Positions 44,925 through 53,035 of a stretch of 64,000 nt of DNA are shown here, piece after piece. The notes under the pieces were generated by a model that saw nothing but the letters and a program-made list of their open reading frames with translations, ran no database searches and had not been told where the DNA came from. The DNA lies in NCBI GenBank assembly GCA_902596605.1, contig CACJUU010000001.1:62001-126000 (forward strand), written 5' to 3'. Each line of letters starts with the position of its first letter. The first letter of the stretch is position 1. This DNA comes from an uncultured Alphaproteobacteria bacterium (GTDB lineage: Bacteria > Pseudomonadota > Alphaproteobacteria > Rhodobacterales > Rhodobacteraceae). The position numbers were made by a program, and so were the translations under genes.

Positions 44925-44947
44925 CTGACTGACAAACGGTCAGTCAG
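44925..44947 (-). other. pufA-pufL intercistronic hairpin 1
   Basis: Perfect 9-base-pair stem CTGACTGAC / GTCAGTCAG with a 5-base loop, between pufA and pufL. In Rhodobacter, hairpins at this place stabilise the pufBA segment so that antenna protein is made in excess over the reaction centre. Confidence 0.75.
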
Positions 44948-44955
44948 AATGCCAC

Positions 44956-44989
44956 GGGCGAGATCCTAAGGGGGGACTGGTTCTCGCCC
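44956..44989 (-). other. pufA-pufL intercistronic hairpin 2
   Basis: Perfect 8-base-pair stem GGGCGAGA / TCTCGCCC around an 18-base loop, next to hairpin 1 and nearer pufA. GC-rich in an AT-rich genome, which argues for a conserved role in mRNA decay control. Confidence 0.75.
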
Positions 44990-45007
44990 ACAGCGACTCG
45001 TAGGTTT

Positions 45008-45166
45008 TTAGCCAGCTGCTCTTGCTGCGGCCTCAAACCAATTGAAGTGATCGGTGCTGAGCAACACTAAATGAATCATTGCTGCTAGCAAGAAGAGAAA
45101 GACGCCCTGTGCGACAAACACTCGTCTAGGATCAAATATCAGCCATATTTTATAAAAGTGACTCAT
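45008..45166 (-). CDS. pufA: LH1 antenna alpha polypeptide
   Basis: 52 residues, read directly: [17 protein letters not shown] start, one membrane helix, then the bacteriochlorophyll-ligand histidine H32 in [11 protein letters not shown] and the NWFE end of the helix. Forms the inner ring of the core antenna around the reaction centre. An AGGAGAG ribosome site precedes ATG 45166. Confidence 0.97.
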   Translation of the reverse strand: MSHFYKIWLIFDPRRVFVAQGVFLFLLAAMIHLVLLSTDHFNWFEAAARAAG

Positions 45167-45176
45167 TTCTCTCTCC

Positions 45177-45335
45177 TCAACCGAAATAGAACCAAGGACG
45201 CCAGATCCATGTCGCTATATGAGCCAATATGCACATTATAGTAAATGTCCATAGTCCACTCATATATACGCTATGTAATTCTTGCGCCTGTTCATCTGTT
45301 AGACCTGATAAAGACAGGTCATTATTTCCAGCCAT
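45177..45335 (-). CDS. pufB: LH1 antenna beta polypeptide
   Basis: 52 residues: the hydrophilic start ends [17 protein letters not shown], then one membrane helix with the bacteriochlorophyll ligand H39 in [14 protein letters not shown]. The paired histidines H21 and H39 and the WIWRPW end are diagnostic. GGAGG lies 8 bases before ATG 45335. Eleven bases before pufA. Confidence 0.97.
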   Translation of the reverse strand: MAGNNDLSLSGLTDEQAQELHSVYMSGLWTFTIMCILAHIATWIWRPWFYFG

Positions 45336-45360
45336 TATACATCCTCCGGATTAAGTGACT

Positions 45361-45413
45361 GTTGCGCTGCAAGCACCTTATGCGCGAGCAACGATCCTTC
45401 CGCCAAAAGACGG
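45361..45413 (-). other. structured leader between pufQ and pufB
   Basis: The gap contains CCGCC-AAAA-GACGG (45400-45413; 5 pairs including one G-U on the RNA) and an imperfect GTTGC...GCAAC arm (45361-45392). These could mark RNA processing ahead of pufB, as the pufQ-pufB region does in Rhodobacter. No clear promoter was read here. Confidence 0.4.
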
Positions 45414-45432
45414 TAAGAATTCTTTAAAACCC

Positions 45433-45618
45433 TCATGAAAAAATCATGGGCGTTATTGTTTTGGCATTTGCCCATGCCTTACTAAACATATCTTTTTCAA
45501 TTTTTCCTTTTACAAGACTTTTCATACAGGTGAGCAGTGCTCCTGGTAATGAAAATATAAAAATCACTGAGAAATAAATTCTATACTCCCAAATTGGCTT
45601 TTTTCTTGTTCTTCTCAT
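45433..45618 (-). CDS. pufQ: PufQ, bacteriochlorophyll synthesis stimulator
   Basis: 61 residues with one membrane segment (about 14-32) and the C-terminal hallmark SKAWANAKTITPMIFS. PufQ promotes bacteriochlorophyll formation, proposed to carry intermediates. Shorter than the ~74-residue Rhodobacter form, mainly at the N terminus. Follows bchZ and precedes pufB. Confidence 0.9.
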   Translation of the reverse strand: MRRTRKKPIWEYRIYFSVIFIFSLPGALLTCMKSLVKGKIEKDMFSKAWANAKTITPMIFS

Positions 45619-45630
45619 CGCAGTCCCTCC

Positions 45631-47112
45631 TTATGCAACCTTATTACTTTTGTTAATTTCTTCACCCTCTGGATTAAGCATTTTTAAAATCTCTTTCGCT
45701 ACTTTCTTATCTCCATTTTCAAGCGCTATTTTTTCGGCTTGATCACGAAGCGTTTTAGTGGCAGAGATTCTAGTTAGCGGTGAATGCTTGGCCACAATTT
45801 CTTCCAAAATATCTTTAGCTTCCTGATCCCACGGTAGCTCTTTTCTCAATTTGGTTAATGTCGCATCTGTTTTGTCCAAATCAGATCCAAGAGGCAATAT
45901 GTGAAAGAGAGCATCAAATAATCCATTACAAATTTCTTGCAATAAATAAGTTGATCCCGAGTACCCCATCATCGGCGTGCCAACAGCACGTCTAATTGCT
46001 GCTCCCGGAAAACTAGCGGGAATGAATGATGCTTTTGGTCCGAAACCTTGGCCTGCCTCCGCAAGATACATTTTTTCATTTATGGATCCCATCAACACTA
46101 AAGGTCTAGTTTGCTTTATGAGATTTCTAATTTTTTCATTATCGGTCTTCTTCCCAGCTACTCTTGCCACCGCAAATTTACAGGGAAGACCTAATTCATT
46201 CTCCAAAAAGTTCCTTATACCTCTTGTATATGTTTCATTAGCGACAATCCCGAAACTAGCCGTTGCGAAAAAATCCTGCGTCACAGATCGCCAAAGATCC
46301 CATACTGGTTTAATAGTTGAATGCTTCTCTTTTTCGATGAAGCCTTCAACATCAATATTCAGTATCTCACCCAATTTCCTTAAGAATTTAGTTGTACTAT
46401 CGATGCCAATTGGGGCCTGCAAATAAGGCTTACCCAATAACTCAGCTAAACCTCTACCGAACTCTCTATACATCACAATATTTGCATCAGCATTCACAAG
46501 CTTCGACATCTCTGCTATATGAGCACCCATAGGCATAACCATGTTCACTTCTGCACCAATACCTTCTACAAGTCTTCGAATCTCTGCTAAATCGGAGGGC
46601 ATATTGAAAGTGCCGTACATAGGACCCAGAATATTTACCCTGGGTTTAGAATTTTCATCCCTTTTTGCTTCTTTTGGCATTCTTCCCTTGGTCATTCCAA
46701 AGTTAGTGAAAAGCCATGTCATAGATCTATCTGCAGCCTGCCATTGGTCTTCATCAATAGTCCTTGGTAAGAACCTTTGAATATTAGTGCCTTGAGGTGT
46801 CACACCTCCTCCGATCATTTCTGCAATTGACCCTGTTACTACAACAGCTGGCAATACAGGATCTAAGGTATCCCAGGCACGTTTCATAGCTCCTTCTGTT
46901 CCTTCCCTTCCTAACTCCTCCTCACCTAAGCCAGTAACCACAATTGGTAACTCATGTGGAGGCAAAGCATCTGTGTAGTGAAGAACTGATGTCACTGGAA
47001 GGTTTTCACACCCTACTGGACCGTCTACAACAACTTGAAGGCCTTTTACGCCACAAAAAGCATATACTGACCCCCAATATCCTCCCGCTCTGTCGTGATC
47101 CTGAATTAACAC
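45631..47112 (-). CDS. bchZ: chlorophyllide a reductase subunit Z
   Basis: 493 residues, NifK-like subunit of chlorophyllide a reductase (BchXYZ), which reduces ring B to make bacteriochlorophyllide. The [21 protein letters not shown]-like start carries its cluster cysteines. The start is GTG 47112, sharing one base with the bchY stop (TAGTG). Confidence 0.96.
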   Translation of the reverse strand: MLIQDHDRAGGYWGSVYAFCGVKGLQVVVDGPVGCENLPVTSVLHYTDALPPHELPIVVTGLGEEELGREGTEGAMKRAWDTLDPVLPAVVVTGSIAEMIGGGVTPQGTNIQRFLPRTIDEDQWQAADRSMTWLFTNFGMTKGRMPKEAKRDENSKPRVNILGPMYGTFNMPSDLAEIRRLVEGIGAEVNMVMPMGAHIAEMSKLVNADANIVMYREFGRGLAELLGKPYLQAPIGIDSTTKFLRKLGEILNIDVEGFIEKEKHSTIKPVWDLWRSVTQDFFATASFGIVANETYTRGIRNFLENELGLPCKFAVARVAGKKTDNEKIRNLIKQTRPLVLMGSINEKMYLAEAGQGFGPKASFIPASFPGAAIRRAVGTPMMGYSGSTYLLQEICNGLFDALFHILPLGSDLDKTDATLTKLRKELPWDQEAKDILEEIVAKHSPLTRISATKTLRDQAEKIALENGDKKVAKEILKMLNPEGEEINKSNKVA

Positions 47113-48689
47113 TAAATCATCTCCTCCGCCTTTGCAGCGATCTTTCTTTTCTCTATTTTTTTTGCTTGATGGGCTCTGAACTGGGGATTAAGGTTTGGCT
47201 TACCCTCCCAAACTCCTGCTGTATCACCTTCCCCGACACCCTCGAAGAAACTCTTCATTTTTTCCATTCTTGAACCATTGCTTATAGCCTGCAATATTAC
47301 TTCGGCTAAGCTTCCAGCCCCAGCAACACCCATAATTGGCCGAGCTGAAATTAAATTTGTGTAATAAAGAGAGGGAATACCTAACTCTTTAGCTTTTTGC
47401 ACTACCGGGGTCGTTCCAATAGCCAAATCAGGATTAACGCTCTTCACTGCTGAGATATCATCCTCCAAACTCGCCCTAAATTTTACAAAAACGCCTTTAC
47501 TCTCCAACCAATCTTTGTCTTCAGTAGACCATTTAGTCTTGGGACAGGCAGTTCCTACATAAGGGACTTCAGCGCCGGCCTCTATTAGCGTTCTTGCTAC
47601 TATAAGTTCCGAGCCCTCATAGCCCGATACCGTAATTTTGTTATTAATTTTTTTGTCATCAAGAGATTTTTGTATTTGCGGCAGAATCTTCTTTTTTGCG
47701 TCCCCAATGATTTTTTTGGCAATGTTAAAAGTATCACCTACACTATCAATCCAAGAATTAGTACCTTCAACACCCACCGGGGCGGATCCAATAATTGGCT
47801 TACCAGCGTCTTCAAACTCTCTTACAGCAGCGGTATAAAAGGGATGGATAGCTGCAACGGCGCCGCAATCAAGCGCTGCATACAATTCACGCCACTCTCT
47901 GCAAGGTATAACTTGTCCCGCGGCCAACCCTAGTGGCTCCAAAATTGCTCCAATATTCATAGGATCTGCCGGAAACATTTCTCCCAACAATGTGACGGTC
48001 GGTCTATCTGATTTCTTTGAAGCTGGGGCAGATACTGGGCCAGACTCAATTTCGTTTTTTGCATAATTCAGTAATGCACCAGCCAAGACGTCTTTTGCCT
48101 CCGCGTGTGTGGGAATTCCAAAACCAGGCACGTCAATACCAATTATCCTAACCCCGTTAATTTCTTTTGGGAGAAGCCTCAAAGGGACGCCAGACGCGCT
48201 AGGAACACATAGATTTGTAAAGACAACAGCATCAAACCTATCGGGATCAGCCATTTCATGTGCAGACGCTAAAATATCTTCATATAGTTTTCCAGTTACC
48301 AGCGTCTCAGAGGAAAAAGGTACATAACCTACAGATCTTCGCGCTCCATAAAAATGTGAGACAAAAGTTAACCCATAGACACAGCATGCAGAGCCTGACA
48401 GCACAGTTGCTACTCGCTTCATTCTCAAACCAACCCTTAGAGAGCCAAAAGCGGGGCACATGCTTTGTGGCTTATCATGAGGACCCAAGGGGTAATCTTT
48501 TCGCATATTTTGTATGAGCTCTCTGTTTGCGCCTTTTTCCGCACCACCTTTGAGAGATGAGGACCCACAAAGGCCATCAGATGTGGTGCCTACACCCCCA
48601 TGATGCCTGTCTTCTAAATCAACATTGACCTCATCATTCAACTTGACGTGATCTGCTGCATCATATTTTATTTCTCTTTTTGTGCTCAT
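47112..48689 (-). CDS. bchY: chlorophyllide a reductase subunit Y
   Basis: 525 residues, NifD-like partner of BchZ. Cysteines in [11 protein letters not shown] (about residue 97) and GSACCVYGL are typical cluster-binding positions. The N-terminal ~70 residues are hydrophilic. Overlaps bchZ by one base. Confidence 0.96.
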   Translation of the reverse strand: MSTKREIKYDAADHVKLNDEVNVDLEDRHHGGVGTTSDGLCGSSSLKGGAEKGANRELIQNMRKDYPLGPHDKPQSMCPAFGSLRVGLRMKRVATVLSGSACCVYGLTFVSHFYGARRSVGYVPFSSETLVTGKLYEDILASAHEMADPDRFDAVVFTNLCVPSASGVPLRLLPKEINGVRIIGIDVPGFGIPTHAEAKDVLAGALLNYAKNEIESGPVSAPASKKSDRPTVTLLGEMFPADPMNIGAILEPLGLAAGQVIPCREWRELYAALDCGAVAAIHPFYTAAVREFEDAGKPIIGSAPVGVEGTNSWIDSVGDTFNIAKKIIGDAKKKILPQIQKSLDDKKINNKITVSGYEGSELIVARTLIEAGAEVPYVGTACPKTKWSTEDKDWLESKGVFVKFRASLEDDISAVKSVNPDLAIGTTPVVQKAKELGIPSLYYTNLISARPIMGVAGAGSLAEVILQAISNGSRMEKMKSFFEGVGEGDTAGVWEGKPNLNPQFRAHQAKKIEKRKIAAKAEEMI

Positions 48690-48707
48690 TCTTATTAATT
48701 TTTCTCT

Positions 48708-49730
48708 TTACACTTCGTCATATACAACTTCTAACGACTCTTTGGGTTTCGCAAATTTTCCTCTCATGTCAGCATCAGTAGCTGGTTGCAACACAAAGTC
48801 AGCTCCCGTCTCACTGGCAGCAAACAAATTGAGAAGACCATCTTGGTCAAGCGGCTTTGGTCTAAGTGGTGGAGCCTCAGCTGTATTTGTTCCTAGTTCA
48901 GCAAACAAGTCTCCCCACTGCGACTCTTTTGTTCCAACAATGTGATAATTTGCGGACTTCTTTCTCAGATCATCATCTTGAGGTATACTTGCAAGAATAG
49001 GTATTTTTACCGTCTCAGCAAAAGCTGCCGCTTCACCCGACCCATCGTCTTTGTTAATTACTAAGCCTGCCACACCGACGTTTCCACCTAGTTTTCTGAA
49101 ATACTCCACTGCTGAACAAACATTATTTGCTACATATAGAGATTGAAGATCGTTTGAGGCTACCAATATAACCTTTTGAGCCATATCCCTTGCTATTGGC
49201 AATCCGAATCCGCCACAAACTACATCACCCAAAAAATCCAATAATACGTAATCAAAATCCCAATCGTGAAACCCTAACTTTTCCAGTAGCTCAAAGCCAT
49301 GGATTATGCCGCGTCCTCCACATCCTCTCCCCACTTCTGGCCCACCGAGTTCCATCGCAAATACGCCATTTCTTTTAAAACACACATCTCCAATGGTGAC
49401 TTCTTCACCAGCAAGTTTCTTATTAGTCGATGTTTCAAGTATAGTTGGGCAAGCCTTTCCCCCGAATAAGAGGGAAGTTGTATCAGATTTTGGGTCACAT
49501 CCTATCAGTAGAACTCTTTTTCCTTGCTCTGCCATCATATGACTAAGATTTGCAAGAGTGAAACTTTTACCGATGCCTCCTTTACCGTAGATCGCTATTA
49601 TCTGAGTTTTTTTTGTTGGCTCACCAACTGGAACTTCGTCGATAGGTTGATTTGCTTCTTCTCGAAGGTCCTTGTGGTGTTTTTCTAAGTCTTTCTTATC
49701 TAAAGTATGAGTCGGGTTATCTAAGCTCAT
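48708..49730 (-). CDS. bchX: chlorophyllide a reductase iron protein BchX
   Basis: 340 residues, NifH-like ATPase feeding electrons to BchYZ. Walker [17 protein letters not shown] near residue 47 and cluster cysteines C137 (GRGCGGRG) and C172 (DVVCGG). A TTG at 49745 is possible, but ATG 49730 overlaps the bchC stop (ATGA) and follows GGAGGG by 7 bases. Confidence 0.96.
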   Translation of the reverse strand: MSLDNPTHTLDKKDLEKHHKDLREEANQPIDEVPVGEPTKKTQIIAIYGKGGIGKSFTLANLSHMMAEQGKRVLLIGCDPKSDTTSLLFGGKACPTILETSTNKKLAGEEVTIGDVCFKRNGVFAMELGGPEVGRGCGGRGIIHGFELLEKLGFHDWDFDYVLLDFLGDVVCGGFGLPIARDMAQKVILVASNDLQSLYVANNVCSAVEYFRKLGGNVGVAGLVINKDDGSGEAAAFAETVKIPILASIPQDDDLRKKSANYHIVGTKESQWGDLFAELGTNTAEAPPLRPKPLDQDGLLNLFAASETGADFVLQPATDADMRGKFAKPKESLEVVYDEV

Positions 49731-50668
49731 GCTACATCCCTCCAATCAATAACCATTTTCAAGCATTCTGAATCTTCAAAAGATTGTCGATAAGCGGCTT
49801 TCGAGAAATTTACATTACTCTCATGCGATATTAAACCTTCTAAAGATAGAGCACCGGTTTCTAATAGTGATCGTGTAATATTTATGTCTTCAGTATTAAA
49901 TTCTGCCGAAATCCTGAACCTTGCCTCTTTTATAAAAGCAGGCGGAAAGGAAAAAGAAATAGGAGATGAATAAAATCCAGCAAAAACTATTTCGCCATTT
50001 TTTTTCAATTTTGGAATTATCTTATCCAAAACGCTAATATCCCCACTAGCTTCATAAATCGATTCGTGATCGGAAGAATTATCATTTTCCGGATTGACAA
50101 CGTCGTAATCTGTTTCATTACCCACTCTAAGAGGATTACTTTCCCATACAATCGGGGCTTCACCACCAGCTGCTATTGTTAATCGAGCTAGCAACCTTCC
50201 TAAAACACCATGACCAATAATAAGTGAGGGAAGTTTGTTCCCAAGCCCTGCGATTGCGTGCCTAGCAGTTGCTGCCAGTGCAAATAGTGTTCCTTGAGCT
50301 TTCAAATCAGGGTCTATTTTTATGAGCTTTTCATCGGAAGCAATTAGAAGGCTAGAAGATGCACCGAAAAGACCCTTTTCGTTTTTATAGCAATTTGCCC
50401 CTGGGACAAATACATGATCGCCAACCTTAAGTTTCCTGGATGCTCTGTTGTCGACTACCACCCCAACCGTTTCATAACCTGGGACTAGAGGATAACCCAT
50501 TCCAGGAAAGAATGGCATCTCACCGTTCCAAAACAAGCGTTCAGTACCTGTAGAAACCCCAGAGAAGTGAGTTTCAATAATGACCTCGCCTGTATTTGGT
50601 TCCCTAAGGGCAACTTTACGCAGGTCCAATTTACCTGGGTTATCAATGACTATTGCTAATGTTTCCAT
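49727..50668 (-). CDS. bchC: bacteriochlorophyllide a dehydrogenase
   Basis: 313 residues, medium-chain-dehydrogenase-like enzyme oxidising the 3-hydroxyethyl group to the acetyl of bacteriochlorophyll a. The GVSTGTERLFWNGEMPFFPG and YPLVPGYETVGVV stretches are family marks. First gene of bchCXYZ-pufQBALM; a ~150-base AT-rich leader and two PpsR sites precede it, and no clear ribosome site is seen. Confidence 0.94.
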   Translation of the reverse strand: METLAIVIDNPGKLDLRKVALREPNTGEVIIETHFSGVSTGTERLFWNGEMPFFPGMGYPLVPGYETVGVVVDNRASRKLKVGDHVFVPGANCYKNEKGLFGASSSLLIASDEKLIKIDPDLKAQGTLFALAATARHAIAGLGNKLPSLIIGHGVLGRLLARLTIAAGGEAPIVWESNPLRVGNETDYDVVNPENDNSSDHESIYEASGDISVLDKIIPKLKKNGEIVFAGFYSSPISFSFPPAFIKEARFRISAEFNTEDINITRSLLETGALSLEGLISHESNVNFSKAAYRQSFEDSECLKMVIDWRDVA

Positions 50669-50672
50669 ATTA

Positions 50673-50691
50673 AATAATGATAATTATTGTG
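50673..50691. promoter_or_regulatory. Fur-box-like sequence just upstream of bchC
   Basis: AATAATGATAATTATTGTG matches the classical 19-base Fur box at 15 positions and lies 5 bases before the bchC ATG. In such AT-rich DNA this may be chance, and many alphaproteobacteria use Irr/RirA/Mur instead. Confidence 0.25.
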
Positions 50692-50823
50692 ATTTTCATG
50701 AATTAACGAGACAGAAACTAAGTGGAAACCTATGGCCCCCCTTGTTAAACCGATTTTATTGTCAAGCTTTCTTACATACCCAATCAAAAAGCTGTTCCCC
50801 TTTATTTACGTAAATATCCCATA

Positions 50824-50852
50824 ATTAAAGCCAACTCAAAAATGAATGTCAA
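50824..50852 (-). promoter_or_regulatory. bchC superoperon promoter
   Basis: Minus strand: -35 TTGACA (50852-50847), 17-base spacer, -10 TTTAAT (50829-50824), a near-consensus sigma-70 promoter. The -35 is the end of a PpsR operator. Predicted transcript start near 50817, giving a leader of about 150 bases. Confidence 0.7.
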
Positions 50853-50864
50853 TAAATTTAGACA
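50847..50864. promoter_or_regulatory. PpsR/CrtJ operator 5 (bchC)
   Basis: TGTCAATAAATTTAGACA, perfect TGT-N12-ACA containing the -35 hexamer of the bchC promoter. Confidence 0.9.
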
Positions 50865-50869
50865 AAAAC

Positions 50870-50887
50870 TGTAATAAATTTCTGACA
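50870..50887. promoter_or_regulatory. PpsR/CrtJ operator 6 (bchC)
   Basis: TGTAATAAATTTCTGACA, perfect TGT-N12-ACA 23 bases upstream of operator 5; tandem sites before bchC are also the Rhodobacter arrangement. Confidence 0.88.
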
Positions 50888-50898
50888 TATGGCTTTTA

Positions 50899-50923
50899 TG
50901 CAAAAAAAAACTACTTTTTTGCA
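50899..50923 (-). terminator. possible AT-rich hairpin at the crtF end
   Basis: TGCAAAAAA / TTTTTTGCA arms around the crtF stop codon, with extra T residues on the minus-strand RNA. It might end the crtE-crtF message; the stem is weak. Confidence 0.35.
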
Positions 50924-52041
50924 CTCATAACTTGGGTAATGAACGGCGCACTTACTACATGCTTAACAATATTTGAAAAGCCAGTCCTGAGAAGAATCGC
51001 CTTATGCTCCTCAAAAGAGCGCACTTTTCCGGTTGTCATTGCCATAGTATAAAATGAAAAATAGCAATCACTGGAACGCATCGGCTTGCTTCCACCAGAC
51101 ATTGGCTCTGTTATTAACAAAGAACCACCTTTCGGAAGAGCTTCGTATATTCGTTTTAGCAACAACTCTACAGTGCTGTCTTCATGATCATACAAAACCC
51201 TTACTAAGCTTATAACATCTTGATTCGAAGGAATATCATCTTTTAAAAAATCACCAGGACAAAAATTCAAGGGCCCAACTATATCATCAATTTTTTGGTG
51301 ATTGCTCTTTGCAACATTTATTACATTAGGCAAGTCAAAAACAGTAGCTTGGATACTAGGATACTTGCTCTTTACCGCTAATAAAAATGCGCCAGTGCCA
51401 CCGCCAATGTCTAGAATTCTTTTGACACCTTTAAAGCTATATGCCTGCAAAGTTTGCTCCGAAACCAACCTTTGGGAAGTTTGCATGAGCTTACTGTATT
51501 CAGAAGACACCTTAGTGGAAATATTCTTTTTTTTTGCTTCTTTTCTAACATAGGGCCAAAATTGACCCAGCTCTGTTTCGGTCCTCCCGTACAATATCTT
51601 GACTGGATCTATGAGATCTCGATATAAAATTTGATTATGTTGGATCATATCCATTAGACCAGGAACTCCAACTATTTGCGCGCCTATCCTTGTTAGCCAG
51701 TATCTATTTCTTTTGTGGCAAATCAAGTTTAAAGCACATCCACCACGCAGTAACAACAAAGACCTTTCATTCGCAATCTCCAGAAATTGGCTAACTTCAT
51801 CCAGAGATCGCCCTTCTTTTTTAAGAAATTGAAAGATACCCAAATTGATCAATAAATGGAGTATTTGTGAATATACAAAACCTGACATAACCTCATGAAT
51901 CTTATTGCCCTCATAACTGATGAGGGCCCTAAGAATTGGAACTTTAGCGATAGCTTCATGCACTTTGGTTGATGAAAAGACATCAACCTTCAATCGGTAA
52001 TAGCTTATATAAAGCGAATTAATTTTTTCTTTCAAAATCAT
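50911..52041 (-). CDS. crtF: demethylspheroidene / hydroxyneurosporene O-methyltransferase
   Basis: 376 residues, SAM-dependent O-methyltransferase with RILDIGGGTGAFLLAVK near residue 204 and the dimerisation domain before it. It methylates the tertiary hydroxyl formed by CrtC to give the methoxy end of spheroidene. Downstream of crtE by 43 bases. Confidence 0.93.
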   Translation of the reverse strand: MILKEKINSLYISYYRLKVDVFSSTKVHEAIAKVPILRALISYEGNKIHEVMSGFVYSQILHLLINLGIFQFLKKEGRSLDEVSQFLEIANERSLLLLRGGCALNLICHKRNRYWLTRIGAQIVGVPGLMDMIQHNQILYRDLIDPVKILYGRTETELGQFWPYVRKEAKKKNISTKVSSEYSKLMQTSQRLVSEQTLQAYSFKGVKRILDIGGGTGAFLLAVKSKYPSIQATVFDLPNVINVAKSNHQKIDDIVGPLNFCPGDFLKDDIPSNQDVISLVRVLYDHEDSTVELLLKRIYEALPKGGSLLITEPMSGGSKPMRSSDCYFSFYTMAMTTGKVRSFEEHKAILLRTGFSNIVKHVVSAPFITQVMSAKK

Positions 52042-52084
52042 CCGATCGGAGCAGTCATAAACACCTGTTAAACATATAAGTGGC

Positions 52085-52945
52085 TTACAAAGTCTTTTGA
52101 AGAGGCTCTACTGGGGTTAGACGTTCTGCCTGACTTCTGACGATTTTAATCAATTCAACTTCACCAGGGCACGAGGGAATAGAAGCTATAGCTCCCGCCA
52201 AAATATCTTGAAGCCTTTTAATCGCACCTTGCTCTCCTAGCTTTAAAACAGCGTTCGGGCGCTCATTTTCCCTATCTCTGTTATTCGATTTACCACTTTT
52301 TTGAGAGTCAGAAAAGTCCTTTAAATCATCAGCAACTTGAAATGCCTCACCTATTCTCTGCCCAAGTTCTGCCCATGGTTCTGGATCCTCTCCAGCGGAA
52401 ATTGCCCCCATTTTAGTAGCCGCTACGAACAATGAAGCCGTTTTGAGTTTATGATATGAACTAAGATCAATAGTTTTTTCACTTTCCCAACCTTGACCTG
52501 AACAGATACCGTAAGGCATACCCGTTGACGTTGTTAAAACATTTATTAACTTACCAAGCCTTTCGGGAGCGCTCAAACCGTTAGCAGTTAGCACCTGAAT
52601 TGCTAAGATAATTAAAGAGTCGCCACATAAAACAGCTAAAGGCTCATCAAAGGCCTTATGAACAGTAGGCTTACCCCGCCTAACCTCCGCATTATCAAAT
52701 GCTGGCAAATCATCATGCACTAGACTGGCGCAATGCATCATCTCGACTGAAACCGCAGAAGCCATTGAAAGATCAAAATTATCTAACCCACACGCATTGG
52801 ATACAGCGAGGCTAAGCTGAGGCCGTACTCTAGCACCGCCTGGAAAGATTGCATAATCCATCGCCGCAGCCAATTTTGGAGGGGCAGGCGATCTGCTCGC
52901 CTTCTTAATTGCTTTTTTCAGTGCCTCTTCTAACTTTTCTTTCAT
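52085..52945 (-). CDS. crtE: geranylgeranyl diphosphate synthase
   Basis: 286 residues, trans-prenyltransferase: first aspartate-rich motif HDDLPAFDNAEVRRGKPT (about residue 92) and second DDLKDFSD (about residue 212). It makes the C20 precursor of carotenoids and the bacteriochlorophyll tail. ACAGGA ribosome site upstream of ATG 52945. Confidence 0.95.
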   Translation of the reverse strand: MKEKLEEALKKAIKKASRSPAPPKLAAAMDYAIFPGGARVRPQLSLAVSNACGLDNFDLSMASAVSVEMMHCASLVHDDLPAFDNAEVRRGKPTVHKAFDEPLAVLCGDSLIILAIQVLTANGLSAPERLGKLINVLTTSTGMPYGICSGQGWESEKTIDLSSYHKLKTASLFVAATKMGAISAGEDPEPWAELGQRIGEAFQVADDLKDFSDSQKSGKSNNRDRENERPNAVLKLGEQGAIKRLQDILAGAIASIPSCPGEVELIKIVRSQAERLTPVEPLQKTL

Positions 52946-52954
52946 ATCTATTCC

Positions 52955-52972
52955 TGTGGTAAAAATTAGACA
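52955..52972. promoter_or_regulatory. PpsR/CrtJ operator 7 (crtE/crtD)
   Basis: TGTGGTAAAAATTAGACA, perfect TGT-N12-ACA covering the -10 element of the crtE promoter. Confidence 0.85.
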
Positions 52973-52992
52973 TCATAGGAAATTTATGTAAA
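52965..52992 (-). promoter_or_regulatory. crtE promoter
   Basis: Minus strand: -35 TTTACA (52992-52987), 16-base spacer, -10 TCTAAT (52970-52965). Each hexamer lies in one of two PpsR operators, the same layout as for ppsR. Confidence 0.6.
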
Positions 52993-53004
52993 TAATTTTG
53001 GACA
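52987..53004. promoter_or_regulatory. PpsR/CrtJ operator 8 (crtE/crtD)
   Basis: TGTAAATAATTTTGGACA, perfect TGT-N12-ACA overlapping the -35 of both crtE (minus) and crtD (plus), starting 32 bases from operator 7. Confidence 0.88.
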
Positions 53005-53028
53005 CTTTTTAAAATAAGTCAATAAAAT
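52999..53028 (+). promoter_or_regulatory. crtD promoter, probably giving a leaderless message
   Basis: -35 TGGACA (52999-53004), 18-base spacer, -10 TAAAAT (53023-53028). Only 7 bases separate the -10 from the crtD ATG at 53036, so transcription would start at or beside the initiation codon. Confidence 0.5.
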
Positions 53029-53035
53029 ACCTTTT

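Noticed and set aside
50760-50776. TGTCAAGCTTTCTTACA as a further PpsR operator
   Set aside because: Spacing is N11, not N12, and it lies downstream of the predicted bchC transcript start.
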